From Bradyrhizobium symbiodeficiens (GTDB lineage Bacteria > Pseudomonadota > Alphaproteobacteria > Rhizobiales > Xanthobacteraceae): a stretch of DNA of 64,000 nt. A program made the position numbers and the translations under genes. The notes beneath the pieces are model-generated. The model worked only from the letters and a program-made list of their open reading frames with translations. It was not told where the DNA came from and did not search any database. Below, in pieces: positions 54,532-63,145 of this stretch. The stretch's first letter is position 1. Every line of letters begins with the position of its first letter. Location: NCBI RefSeq assembly GCF_002266465.3, contig NZ_CP029427.2, positions 2,792,501 through 2,856,500 of the forward strand, given 5' to 3'.

Positions 54532-55478
54532 GCCCGGCTCCTGAGACCATCGAGGAACAGCGCGACGATGACGAGCACGCCGACGCTGGCGACCTGCACC
54601 GAGGACGGCAGCGAGATCAGGTTCAGCCCGTTGCGGAGCACGCCGACGGAAAGGACGCCCAGCAGGGTGCCGAGCAGCCAGCCATTGCCGCGCTCGAACG
54701 AGGTACCGCCGACGGCCACGGCTGCGATGGCGTCGAATTCGAGGCCGAGGCCGGCCGTGGGATGGCCGGAGTTCATGCGCGCCGTCATCAGCAGCCCGGC
54801 GATGCCGGCCATGGCGCCCCCGATCGCATAGACCGCGATCAGCAGCCTGTTCGGCGACAGACCGGCATAGCGCAGCGCCTCGCGGTTGCCGCCGAGCGCG
54901 AAGATATAGGTGCCGAAGCGGGTGTGATAGAGCAGGCCGTGAAACGCCGCATAGGTCACGAGCGCCATCACGATCGGCACGGGCACGCCGAGCAGCGTCG
55001 CCGAATAGATGTCGCGCACGCTGTGGGGAATGCCGACCACGCTCTGGCCGTCGCTGACGATCAGCGACAGCCCTTGCGCCATGCCGAGGGTGCCGAGCGT
55101 CGCGACGAAAGGTGGAATGCCTAGGATGGCGACCAGCCAGCCGTTGACAACGCCGAAGGCTACACCCACCAGCAGGCCGGCGCCGAGGCCCAGGAGCATC
55201 GAGTGGGTTGCGAGAGAGACGATCGCAACGCAGAGCGAGGTCAGCGTCAGCACTGCGCCCATCGAGAGGTCCAGACCCTCGGTCATGATGATCAACGTCA
55301 TCGGCAGCGCCAGCATGGTCAGGATGGTCGACTGCACCAGCACGTTGGAGAGATTGGCGACCGAGAGGAAGCCGGGCGCGATCGCGCTGAACAATGTGAT
55401 CAGCAGCACCAGCACCATGGCAACGCCGGGAATGCGTTGCAGCGGGTTGGATCCCGAGACGACCGCGGCTTCACGCAT
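54528..55478 (-). CDS. Ribose-type ABC transporter permease (RbsC family), first permease
   Basis: Membrane permease of 316 residues with MTLIIMTEGLDLSMGAVLTLTS and FALGGNREALRYAGLSPNRLL, the family signatures. It contains about eight hydrophobic segments. The start overlaps the ATPase gene by 8 bp, and the stop overlaps the second permease gene by 4 bp. Confidence 0.92.
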   Translation of the reverse strand: MREAAVVSGSNPLQRIPGVAMVLVLLITLFSAIAPGFLSVANLSNVLVQSTILTMLALPMTLIIMTEGLDLSMGAVLTLTSLCVAIVSLATHSMLLGLGAGLLVGVAFGVVNGWLVAILGIPPFVATLGTLGMAQGLSLIVSDGQSVVGIPHSVRDIYSATLLGVPVPIVMALVTYAAFHGLLYHTRFGTYIFALGGNREALRYAGLSPNRLLIAVYAIGGAMAGIAGLLMTARMNSGHPTAGLGLEFDAIAAVAVGGTSFERGNGWLLGTLLGVLSVGVLRNGLNLISLPSSVQVASVGVLVIVALFLDGLRSRA

Positions 55479-56994
55479 GATGCATCCCCAGTCGCACGAT
55501 GTTCTCCTCGGTCAGTTCGTTACGCGTCAGGTGCCCAGCGATGCGACCCTCGCGCATCACATAGGCGCGGTCGCAGACATGGCAGATCTCGATTTGCTCG
55601 GACGAAATCATCAGCGCCGCAGCGCCTTCCGCGACGAGGCGGTCGATCAGCGCAAAGATCTCCGACTTGGCGCCGATGTCGATGCCGCGCGTCGGTTCGT
55701 CGAAGATGAAGAGCTTCGAGCCGGCCGCCAGCCATTTGCCGATCACGACCTTCTGCTGGTTGCCGCCCGAGAGCAGGCCGACGGTCTGACGCGCGCTGGG
55801 CGTTGCAATGCGCAATTGCCGGATCAGGGCGTCGGAAGTCCGTTGCGCGCCTCGAGAATCGAAAAGTCCGCTCGGGAACAGCTTTCGCAGCGCCGATACC
55901 ACGAGGTTGTCGCTGACCGAGCGCAGCAGCGCGAGACCCTCGCTCTTGCGACTTTCCGGGATCAGCGCGATGCCGCGGCGGGCGGCAAGATCAGGCTCGC
56001 CGGAAATGGTCTTTCCGTCGAAAATGATCTCGCCTGATGTGACGGGATCGGCGCCGAAGATGGCGCGCGCGACTTCGCTGCGGCCGGAGCCGACCAGGCC
56101 GCACAGGCCGACGATCTCGCCCCGGCGCACCTCGATATTAATGTCGGAGATACCGGTCGCCGCGCTCAGGCCCTTGACTTCCAGCAGCAGCTCGCCGGGC
56201 TTGTCGGCGAAATTCCGGGGATAGGTCATGTCGACGTTGCGGCCGACCATCATGCGTACCAGCTGGTCCGGCGTGACATCGGCCGGTTTGACGCCGTCGA
56301 TGCGGCGGCCGTCGCGCAGCACGGTGATGCGGTCGCCAAGCGCGAACACCTCGGCCATGCGGTGCGAGATGTAGACGATGGAAACGCCGTCGGCCTTCAG
56401 CCGCGCGATCAGCGCGAACAGCAGCTCGGTCTCGCGGTCGGATAGCGCCGCGGTCGGCTCGTCCATCACGAGAATGCGGGCGTTCTGGCTGATCGCCTTG
56501 GCAATCTCGACCATCTGCTGCTGCGCGACGCCGAGCTTGTCGACGGTCGTGGAGGGATCGATGTCGAAGCCGATCGTGTCGAGCACACGCTTCGCATCGG
56601 CCAGGATCTTGCGGCGGTCGATGGTGCCGGGGATGCGTCCCCCGGGTTCGCGGCCCAAGAAGATGTTCTGGGCGATATCGAGATGGGGAACCAGCGAGAA
56701 TTCCTGGAAGATCACGGCAATGCCGAGCTTCTGCGCATCCGCGGTCGACGAGATCGCGACCTTGTCGCCCTTGTAATGGAACTCGCCGGCATCGGCGCGA
56801 TAGGCACCGCACAGGACCTTCATCAGGCTCGACTTGCCGGCACCGTTCTCACCCAGCAGCATATGGACTTCGCCGGGGTAGACGGCAAAGGACACGTCAT
56901 CCAGCGCCTTGACGCCGGGAAACTCCTTGCTGATGCCGCGCAGCTCCAGGAGCGGCGCGGGGGAGGTGACCTCGACCGGAAGTGCGTCGCTCAT
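55471..56994 (-). CDS. Sugar ABC transporter ATP-binding protein with two ATPase domains (RbsA family)
   Basis: ATPase of 507 residues, the usual RbsA/MglA length. The first domain has P-loop GENGAGKSSLMKVL near residue 53 and Walker B ILVMDEPTAALS. The second domain has a degenerate loop GLVGSGRSEVARAIFG and the signature LLSGGNQQKVVIGKW, with FIFDEPTRGIDIG. It overlaps the FAD oxidase gene by 4 bp, which ties the importer to the catabolic enzymes in one operon. Confidence 0.94.
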   Translation of the reverse strand: MSDALPVEVTSPAPLLELRGISKEFPGVKALDDVSFAVYPGEVHMLLGENGAGKSSLMKVLCGAYRADAGEFHYKGDKVAISSTADAQKLGIAVIFQEFSLVPHLDIAQNIFLGREPGGRIPGTIDRRKILADAKRVLDTIGFDIDPSTTVDKLGVAQQQMVEIAKAISQNARILVMDEPTAALSDRETELLFALIARLKADGVSIVYISHRMAEVFALGDRITVLRDGRRIDGVKPADVTPDQLVRMMVGRNVDMTYPRNFADKPGELLLEVKGLSAATGISDINIEVRRGEIVGLCGLVGSGRSEVARAIFGADPVTSGEIIFDGKTISGEPDLAARRGIALIPESRKSEGLALLRSVSDNLVVSALRKLFPSGLFDSRGAQRTSDALIRQLRIATPSARQTVGLLSGGNQQKVVIGKWLAAGSKLFIFDEPTRGIDIGAKSEIFALIDRLVAEGAAALMISSEQIEICHVCDRAYVMREGRIAGHLTRNELTEENIVRLGMHHA

Positions 56995-58385
56995 GCTTTG
57001 GCTCCGCTCGCAAAGATCTTTCCAGGGTTCATCAGACCATCAGGATCGAGCGCGGTCTTGATGGATCGCATCACATCGACGGCTTCGCCGAGTTCATCGG
57101 CGAGGTAGTCGATCTTGCCGAGCCCGATGCCGTGCTCGCCGGTGCAGGTGCCGTCCATGGCAATGGCGCGGGCGACCATGCGGGCCTGCAGCGCCCTGGC
57201 GCCTTCGCTCTCCTCCGGCCTTGCGGGATCGATCAGGATCAGCATGTGAAAGTTGCCGTCGCCGACATGGCCGACGATCGGCGCCGTGAAGCCATGCTCG
57301 TCCGCGTCGCGCCGTGTCTCGGTCAGGCATTCCGCCAGTCGTGAGATCGGCACGCAGACATCGGTGATCACGGCGCGCGCACCCGGCCGCAGGCCCAGCC
57401 CGGCATAGAGGGTGTTGTCGCGGGCATGCCAGAGACGGCTGCGGTCCTCCGGTGCCTTCGCCCAGGCAAAGCCATGGCCGCCATGGTCGGCAGCGATCGC
57501 CTGCGCGGCTTCGGCCTGCTCGGCAACGGAGGACTCGGAGCCGTGGAACTCGAAGAACAGGGTGGGAGCTTCGCGGTAACCGAGCTTGGCATAGGCATTG
57601 ATGCCGCGCATCATGACGTCGTCGAGCAGCTCGATGCGCGCAACGGGGATCGCGGACTGGATCACGGAGATTGCGGTGTTGACGGCGTCGTGCAGTGTGT
57701 CGAAGCTGCAGACCGCTGCCGAGATCGCTTGCGGCACGGGGTGCACTTTGAGCGTGATCTCGGTGATCAAACCAAGCGTTCCTTCCGCGCCGACGAACAT
57801 GCGAGTGAGGTCGTAACCGGCGGCCGACTTCCGCGCACGCCTGGCGGTGCGGATGATGCGGCCATCGGCCAGCACCACCTCCAGCGCCATGACGTTGTCC
57901 TTCATGGTGCCGTAGCGCACGGCCATGGTGCCGGAGGCCCGCGTCGAGGTCATGCCCCCGATCGAGGCGTCGGCACCGGGGTCGATCGGAAAGAAAAGTC
58001 CGGTATTGCGCAGCTCGGCATTGAGCTGCTTGCGCGTGATGCCCGGCTGCACGACGACGTCCATGTCGCTGTCGTGAACCGTCAGCACCTTGTTCATGCG
58101 CGCGAAGTCGAAGCAGACGCCGCCGGCGATGGCGGCCGCATTGCCTTCGAGCGAAGTCCCGGCACCGAACGGGACGATCGGCATGCCTGCGCCGGCGCAC
58201 AGCTTGACGATCTCGGCAACCTCCCGCGTTGTTTCGGGGAAAACGACGATGTCCGGCGGCAGATTGCGGTAGTGCGATTCGCTCTGCCCATGCTGATCGA
58301 GCACGCCGCGCGCAACGCTCGCGCGCGGGCCGATCATGCCGGTAAGGCGTTCGGCCAAGATGCTCGTGCTGACCCGCGGTCCCAT
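56991..58385 (-). CDS. FAD-linked oxidase, GlcD / D-2-hydroxyacid dehydrogenase family
   Basis: Flavoprotein of 464 residues with an N-terminal PCMH FAD-binding domain (IVPFGAGTSLEGNAAAIAGG near residue 75; DPGADASIGGMTSTRASGTMAVRYG). The C-terminal oxidase domain contains GTCTGEHGIGLGKIDYL. Family members oxidise D-lactate, glycolate or other 2-hydroxy acids. In this operon it may oxidise a hydroxy acid or alcohol released from the growth substrate. The start lies 58 nt after the dioxygenase stop. Confidence 0.88.
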   Translation of the reverse strand: MGPRVSTSILAERLTGMIGPRASVARGVLDQHGQSESHYRNLPPDIVVFPETTREVAEIVKLCAGAGMPIVPFGAGTSLEGNAAAIAGGVCFDFARMNKVLTVHDSDMDVVVQPGITRKQLNAELRNTGLFFPIDPGADASIGGMTSTRASGTMAVRYGTMKDNVMALEVVLADGRIIRTARRARKSAAGYDLTRMFVGAEGTLGLITEITLKVHPVPQAISAAVCSFDTLHDAVNTAISVIQSAIPVARIELLDDVMMRGINAYAKLGYREAPTLFFEFHGSESSVAEQAEAAQAIAADHGGHGFAWAKAPEDRSRLWHARDNTLYAGLGLRPGARAVITDVCVPISRLAECLTETRRDADEHGFTAPIVGHVGDGNFHMLILIDPARPEESEGARALQARMVARAIAMDGTCTGEHGIGLGKIDYLADELGEAVDVMRSIKTALDPDGLMNPGKIFASGAKA

Positions 58386-58443
58386 CCTTAACTCCCGTCT
58401 GCTCCCTGTCGCCGGACTCTTGTCGGTCCGTCGCCGCTTCAGC

Positions 58444-59328
58444 TTAAGCGGCTCTTGCGTTGCTCGCGACCTGCTTCAGGCCGAAATCGTAGTTGAGATG
58501 GAAATATTCGGTGTCCACCATGCGACCATCCGGCGCACGGCCGGCCGGGTGCCTGGCGAATTCGCGGATCAGGCTGTCCTTGACGCCGAACACCACGTCC
58601 GAGTCGAGATATTGGTCTCCTGCGACGAACACGTGGGTGACCAATTGCTCGAAACCCGGCGCGGAGATCATGAAATGCACATGAGCCGGACGCCAGGGGT
58701 GGCGGCCCTGCGCCTCCAGCATCTCACCGACGGGGCCGTCATGCGGGACGGGGTAGGCGGCCGGCTTGATCGACCAAAAATGGAATTTTCCATTGGCGTC
58801 CGTGTGGAAACGCGCACGCATCGCGAGATTGCCGATGTCGTCGAGCTGCTGCACGTCGTAATAGCCGTCATCGTCGGAATGCCAGACGTCCACGACGGCC
58901 CCCACCAGCGGCTTGCCGTCGACGGTGGAAACAGAGCCGGTGACCAGCATCGGATCGCCTTCCATCGGGCCGGAGATATCCGCGCCGCTGTCCTTCTCAG
59001 GAGCAGCCTGGACGAAGAACGGGCCAAGCACCGTGGTCTCGGTCGCGCCCTCCGGCACCGGATGGTTGATCGCATCGACCAGCATCGAGACGCCCAGCGT
59101 ATCCGACAGCAGGATGAACTCCTGTCGCTGGTCGTCGCACATGTGGCCGGTGCGGGTCAGGAAATCGATGCCGAACTCCCATTCCTTCTGGGTCGGACGG
59201 ATCTCGCGGACGAAGGCATGAAGGTGGCGCACCAGGGCTTCGCTGACCTGCTTGATGCGCGGATCGCTAGCGTCCTTGATCCGCTCCAGCACCGCGTCGG
59301 TGATCGTGGTCTCGTTGAAATTGCGCAT
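58444..59328 (-). CDS. Intradiol ring-cleavage dioxygenase, probable hydroxyquinol 1,2-dioxygenase
   Basis: Non-heme Fe(III) enzyme of 294 residues that cleaves hydroxyquinol (1,2,4-trihydroxybenzene) to maleylacetate. It has the N-terminal dimerisation helices and the intradiol signature LGPFFVQAAPEKDSG. The iron ligands are visible as Tyr157 (DGYYDVQ), Tyr192 (AAYPVPHDGP), His216 and His218 (PAHVHF). The assignment to hydroxyquinol rather than catechol rests on the adjacent maleylacetate reductase gene, which consumes the product, and on length. Fifteen nt separate it from the upstream dehydrogenase gene. Confidence 0.9.
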   Translation of the reverse strand: MRNFNETTITDAVLERIKDASDPRIKQVSEALVRHLHAFVREIRPTQKEWEFGIDFLTRTGHMCDDQRQEFILLSDTLGVSMLVDAINHPVPEGATETTVLGPFFVQAAPEKDSGADISGPMEGDPMLVTGSVSTVDGKPLVGAVVDVWHSDDDGYYDVQQLDDIGNLAMRARFHTDANGKFHFWSIKPAAYPVPHDGPVGEMLEAQGRHPWRPAHVHFMISAPGFEQLVTHVFVAGDQYLDSDVVFGVKDSLIREFARHPAGRAPDGRMVDTEYFHLNYDFGLKQVASNARAA

Positions 59329-59343
59329 GGGGGGCTCCGCCGA

Positions 59344-60246
59344 TCAGAGTTTGGGCTCGCCGAGCCCGGACAGGTGTTCGAGGTGCTTGACGGTCGCGAT
59401 GAAGTCCGTGTCGCCGTCGCCTTGTGCGACCAGCGAGCCGTAGGTCTCGCGCACCTGGGCGGCGAGTTGAAGCGGGACGCCGACGGCGTGGCCGGCGCCG
59501 AGGATGAGGTCGAGATCCTTGGCCATCTGCTTGCAGGAGAAAGTGGACTCGAAGTCGCGGTTGCGCAGCGGCGCAGTCTTGTACTTGACCATGGGCGAGG
59601 CCACCGCGCTGTCGTCGAGCACTTTCAGAATGTCCTGCCAGGCGATGCCGCCCTTGCGCGCCAACGCCAGGCTCTCGGCCATCATCGCCGCCGACACCGC
59701 GATCATCAGATTGACCGAGAGCTTTGCGTAACGCGCTTCCTCGGCCGGGCCGAGATAGGTCTGCGCACGAGTGAAGGCCGTAAACAGCGGCTTTGCGTTT
59801 TCGAAGGCGTCTTTCGGCCCCGAGACGAAGCAGGTCAAGGCGCCGGTATGAACGATGCTGGCATTGCCGGAGACCGGCGAGCGTAGATAGGCAATGCCGC
59901 GCGCCTGCGCGGCGGCCGCAACTTCAGTGGATGCTTCGACGCTCACCGTGCTGGTCTCGATCAGAACAGTTCCTGCCGCCATTGCCGCGACGAGGCCGGT
60001 AGGTCCGAGCAGCGCGCCGCGCAACGCGAGGTCGTCCGGCAGCGAGGTGATGACAGCAGCCTTGCCGCTCACGGCCTCAATCGGCGATGCCGCGATCAAA
60101 ATGCCTTGCCCCCGCGCCTCGTTGATCCGCGCCGCGCTTTGGTCGAAGGCGGTGACGGTGTAGCCGGCCTTGGCGACAAGCACCGACATCGGCAAGCCCA
60201 TCTTGCCGATCCCGATGAAAGCGATGTTTTTCGAGGTATCTGTCAT
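59344..60246 (-). CDS. NAD(P)-dependent beta-hydroxyacid dehydrogenase family protein
   Basis: Protein of 300 residues of the 3-hydroxyisobutyrate dehydrogenase/tartronate semialdehyde reductase type. The N-terminal cofactor loop is IAFIGIGKMGLPMSVLVAKAG, followed by IETSTVSVEAS, the substrate motif SPVSGNASIVHTG (DAPVSGG type) and the catalytic lysine in KLSVNLMIA. The substrate is unknown. In this operon it could handle a hydroxy-acid side product or a ring-derived intermediate. It is spaced 22 nt after the amidohydrolase stop. Confidence 0.87.
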   Translation of the reverse strand: MTDTSKNIAFIGIGKMGLPMSVLVAKAGYTVTAFDQSAARINEARGQGILIAASPIEAVSGKAAVITSLPDDLALRGALLGPTGLVAAMAAGTVLIETSTVSVEASTEVAAAAQARGIAYLRSPVSGNASIVHTGALTCFVSGPKDAFENAKPLFTAFTRAQTYLGPAEEARYAKLSVNLMIAVSAAMMAESLALARKGGIAWQDILKVLDDSAVASPMVKYKTAPLRNRDFESTFSCKQMAKDLDLILGAGHAVGVPLQLAAQVRETYGSLVAQGDGDTDFIATVKHLEHLSGLGEPKL

Positions 60247-60268
60247 TGTTGTTGTCCGTTGGCGCCCT

Positions 60269-61633
60269 TCAGGCGGCGCGCCCCTGTCGTTCGATGTCCT
60301 GCACCAGACGCCGGCCCGATTGCGCCAGCAATTCCTTCTTCGCCTCCAGTCCGTCGACCAGGAGTCGCCCGTTCCGCTTCTTCCAGGCGCCGCCGATCAT
60401 CACGGCCTCGATATTGGCAAGGCTCGTCTGCATCAGGACGGTCGCGACGGGGTCGTGCACGGGGACGAGGTTGAGATCCGAGGCATTGATGACGACAAGG
60501 TCGGCAAGCTTGCCCGGCGTCAGCGATCCGATCTGGTCCTCGCGGCCGAGCATGCGGGCGCCTTCCGTCGTGATCCAGCGCAGCGCTTCGCGAACGGGGA
60601 TCGTGGTGGTCGCGGGAATGGTTCCGGTCGTCTTGCGCGCCTCTGCATTGTCGAGCGCACGCTGCGTCGAGAGCGCAACGCGCGCGACGGTCAGGAGGTC
60701 TCCGGCCAGCACGGACTCCAGATCAATGCCGATCGTCGGCCGCACGCCGCGCTTGAGCAGCCGCCCGGTGATCGGAAAGCCGTGGCCCTGGATCATCTCG
60801 TTCTCCGGCGTGACCGAAAAGGACACGCCGAGTTGGACCATTCGGTCGAGCAGATCGTCGGGCAGATCGTTGCCATGGACGATGTTGATGCCGGTGCCGA
60901 CGAGCCCGGCCTCGATCAACTTCTCCCAGCCGCCCTGCGTCTTGGCCGGGCCGCCGCCCTGATGCATCGATGCGATCAACTTCAGTTCGCGCGCCATGCG
61001 GAAATCGTGCATGGCGACGTCGAGCGTCGAATAATGCGGGCCGAGGATTGCAAGGCCGAGCGAAACAAGACCGTCGCGGTCGGCGAGGGCGCCCGCTAGT
61101 AGTCGTTCGACCTCGCGGCGCGGGTGCGGCACTTCCGAGAAATGGGGTTCGCCGGGTTTCGGTTCCGGCTTGGGCGAGCCGTGGAAAAAGGCGGCGCGGA
61201 TGCCGCTCTCGATCAGGCCGCGCACCGCAGCATCGGTGTGATCCGGCGTCGGATTGTTGTGGCACCAGTCGACCAGTGTGGTGGTGCCGCAATTGATCTG
61301 GTTCAGCGCGCCGACCAGCGTGGCGATATGGATGTCGTCGGGCCGGAACACGGTCGCAAGCCCTGCATGCATGCGGCGGAAATATTCCAGCAGCGTCCAG
61401 TTGGCGGCATAGCCGCGCAAGCCCGTCTGCCAGGTGTGCATGTGCGCGTTGATCAGGCCCGGGATGACGATACGGCCCGTGCCGTCGACGATCTCCGTGT
61501 CGGCCGCCACGTCGATCGATGGCCGCACATCGACGATGCGGCTGCCCTCGATCAGCACATCGCCGGTGCCGAGGTCACCGATCGCGTCATCCATGGTGAT
61601 GACAGTGGCGGATTTGATCAGCGTGCGCCGCAT
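60269..61633 (-). CDS. Amidohydrolase family protein (TRZ/ATZ, cytosine-deaminase-like)
   Basis: Metal-dependent hydrolase of 454 residues. Metal ligands His64 and His66 are in NAHMHTWQTG. Further histidines lie in ASMHQGGG and IVHGNDL, and an aspartate is expected in GIDLESVLAGDLL. ATLVGALNQINCGTTTLVDWCHNNP is typical of the ATZ/TRZ group, which removes amino or chloro groups from heterocycles. The start at 61633 follows the maleylacetate reductase stop by 4 nt. A longer frame upstream is a shadow of that gene. Its presence suggests a nitrogen-bearing or otherwise hydrolysable substrate enters the pathway. Confidence 0.87.
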   Translation of the reverse strand: MRRTLIKSATVITMDDAIGDLGTGDVLIEGSRIVDVRPSIDVAADTEIVDGTGRIVIPGLINAHMHTWQTGLRGYAANWTLLEYFRRMHAGLATVFRPDDIHIATLVGALNQINCGTTTLVDWCHNNPTPDHTDAAVRGLIESGIRAAFFHGSPKPEPKPGEPHFSEVPHPRREVERLLAGALADRDGLVSLGLAILGPHYSTLDVAMHDFRMARELKLIASMHQGGGPAKTQGGWEKLIEAGLVGTGINIVHGNDLPDDLLDRMVQLGVSFSVTPENEMIQGHGFPITGRLLKRGVRPTIGIDLESVLAGDLLTVARVALSTQRALDNAEARKTTGTIPATTTIPVREALRWITTEGARMLGREDQIGSLTPGKLADLVVINASDLNLVPVHDPVATVLMQTSLANIEAVMIGGAWKKRNGRLLVDGLEAKKELLAQSGRRLVQDIERQGRAA

Positions 61634-61637
61634 CGTT

Positions 61638-62717
61638 TCAAGCCGCCGCTTTGATGGCGGCCGGGGGCTCGCCGGCCCAGGCGCGCGCGATAAGGTCGCG
61701 GATGGCGCTGCGCTCGAGCGGGCGCGGATTCCAGTAGGCGTTGGTGACGGCAAGATCAGCCGCCTTGTCGATGCCGCTCTCGGGCATGCCGATATCGCGC
61801 AGCGCCGTCTTCGCACCCAGCCGCTCCGCAAGTTCGAAAAGGCCCTCCGATGCATCGGTCGCGCCGATCGCACGGGAGATTCGCGCCATCGCGTCAGGCA
61901 CGGCCGGCGCGTTGTAGGCCAGCGCGTGCGGCAGCACGATGGTGTGGGTCTCTGCGTGCGGCAGGTCAAAGGTTCCGCCGAGCGTGTGGCAGAGCTTGTG
62001 ATGCAGCGCCATGCCGACGGTGCCGAGGCAGACACCGCACAGCCAGGCGCCATAGAGCGCTTCAGTGCGGGCCTCGCGGTCGTCGCTTTTGACGGCAATG
62101 GCGGGTAGGGCGCGTGCCAGCGCGCGGATGGCTTCTTCCGCCATCAGCGACGTGACGGGATTGGTGTCGCGCGCATAAAGCGCTTCGACTGCGTGGGCGA
62201 TGGCATTGATGCCCGATGTTGCGGCCAGACTTGCCGGCAGCGTCAGGGTGACGTCGACATCGTAGATCACGGTCTCCGGCAATATCGCCGCATCGCGCAC
62301 CATGGTCTTCAGGCCGTTCTCGGTCTGGCCGACGATCGGCGTCATCTCCGAGCCGGCATAGGTGGTGGGAATGCAGAGCTGGTTGATTCCGGTGCGCAAG
62401 GCCAGCGCCTTGCCGAGACCCGTGGTCGAGCCGCCGCCGAGCGAGACGACGCAGTCGGCCTCGCATGCCTTCATCGCCGCGAGCGCGCGCTCGGTGACCT
62501 CGACCGGCGTGTGCATGGTGGCGCCGGCAAAGATGCCGGCATAGAGCGGGCCGAGCGTGGAACCGAGGCTCTTGCCCTGCGCTTCCTGCTGCGGCGTCGT
62601 CAGCACCAGCGCGCGCTTGCCCCCCAGCCGTTCCACCTCGGCCTTGGCGGAGCCAAGCGTTCCGCTGCCGAACACGACGCGGCAGGGCAGGCTTTCAAAG
62701 GTGAACGAACCGATCAT
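61638..62717 (-). CDS. Maleylacetate reductase (iron-containing alcohol dehydrogenase family)
   Basis: Reduces maleylacetate, the product of hydroxyquinol cleavage, to 3-oxoadipate with NAD(P)H. The 359-residue product begins MIGSFTFESLPCRVVFGSG and has the cofactor loop VSLGGGSTTGLGKALA. PTTYAGSEMTPIVGQTE and the metal-site region HHKLCHTLGGTFDLPHAETH are also characteristic of maleylacetate reductases. It overlaps the Dabb gene by 4 bp. It is the strongest evidence that this operon runs through hydroxyquinol. Confidence 0.93.
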   Translation of the reverse strand: MIGSFTFESLPCRVVFGSGTLGSAKAEVERLGGKRALVLTTPQQEAQGKSLGSTLGPLYAGIFAGATMHTPVEVTERALAAMKACEADCVVSLGGGSTTGLGKALALRTGINQLCIPTTYAGSEMTPIVGQTENGLKTMVRDAAILPETVIYDVDVTLTLPASLAATSGINAIAHAVEALYARDTNPVTSLMAEEAIRALARALPAIAVKSDDREARTEALYGAWLCGVCLGTVGMALHHKLCHTLGGTFDLPHAETHTIVLPHALAYNAPAVPDAMARISRAIGATDASEGLFELAERLGAKTALRDIGMPESGIDKAADLAVTNAYWNPRPLERSAIRDLIARAWAGEPPAAIKAAA

Positions 62718-63037
62718 GCGCCGGTCTCTTTGATGGGATAATCGACCTGGAAGCGCCCGATCCGCAAGTCGCCCAACGCTTCGCGGACGCGCAAATGTTC
62801 AGGGTGGGTTGCATAGGCCGAAAGCGCGGCCTGGTCGGTGAATTCGGAGAACAGCACCACGTCGCAGGCATAGTCGACAGCGCTGACGTCAACGCCAACC
62901 TCGATATGGGTGAGGCCGTCGATCCGGCCCTTGAGGCCCTCGAACAGGGTTTTGACCTTGATCCGGGCGGTGGCGCGCTCCTCAGGGGTCTCCCCGCGCA
63001 GCCGCCACATCACGATGTGCCTGATCGGGCCCGACAT
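62714..63037 (-). CDS. Dabb family (stress-responsive alpha/beta barrel) protein
   Basis: Small protein of 107 residues with the dimeric alpha/beta barrel fold. It has IRHIVMWRLRGETPEERATA, VDYACDVVLFSEFTDQAALSAY and HPEHLRV, which match the family. Relatives include small cyclases and decarboxylases acting on polyketide-like or aromatic compounds, though most are uncharacterised. The start at 63037 has GAGGAA upstream. It is the first gene of the leftward operon and diverges from the LysR gene over 108 bp. Confidence 0.85.
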   Translation of the reverse strand: MSGPIRHIVMWRLRGETPEERATARIKVKTLFEGLKGRIDGLTHIEVGVDVSAVDYACDVVLFSEFTDQAALSAYATHPEHLRVREALGDLRIGRFQVDYPIKETGA

Positions 63038-63083
63038 TTCCTGATTTCCTCGCCTGCTATCTTGCTTGTGTTGCGGCCATTTT

Positions 63084-63124
63084 GACTTGCGGGATACGGA
63101 AATAAAGGTCAATAATCGCAAGTC
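63084..63124. promoter_or_regulatory. Inverted repeat in the divergent Dabb-LysR promoter region
   Basis: GACTTGCG (63084-63091) and CGCAAGTC (63117-63124) are perfect 8-bp complements, 25 nt apart. The repeat lies in the short region shared by both promoters. It could be a regulator site, but the half-sites are further apart than in a single LysR box. Confidence 0.4.
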
Positions 63125-63126
63125 TC

Positions 63127-63145
63127 TTTTCCAGAAAGTGGAAAA
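63127..63145. promoter_or_regulatory. LysR-type T-N11-A box just before the LysR start codon
   Basis: TTTTCCA-N5-TGGAAAA is a perfect 7-bp inverted repeat that contains the T-N11-A pattern of LysR-type sites. It ends at the base before the regulator ATG, a place suited to autorepression and to control of the divergent operon. Confidence 0.55.

Noticed and set aside
61634..62098. Upstream extension of the amidohydrolase into the maleylacetate reductase gene
   Set aside because: The extra residues are an out-of-frame reading of the reductase; the amidohydrolase family N-terminus begins at 61633.
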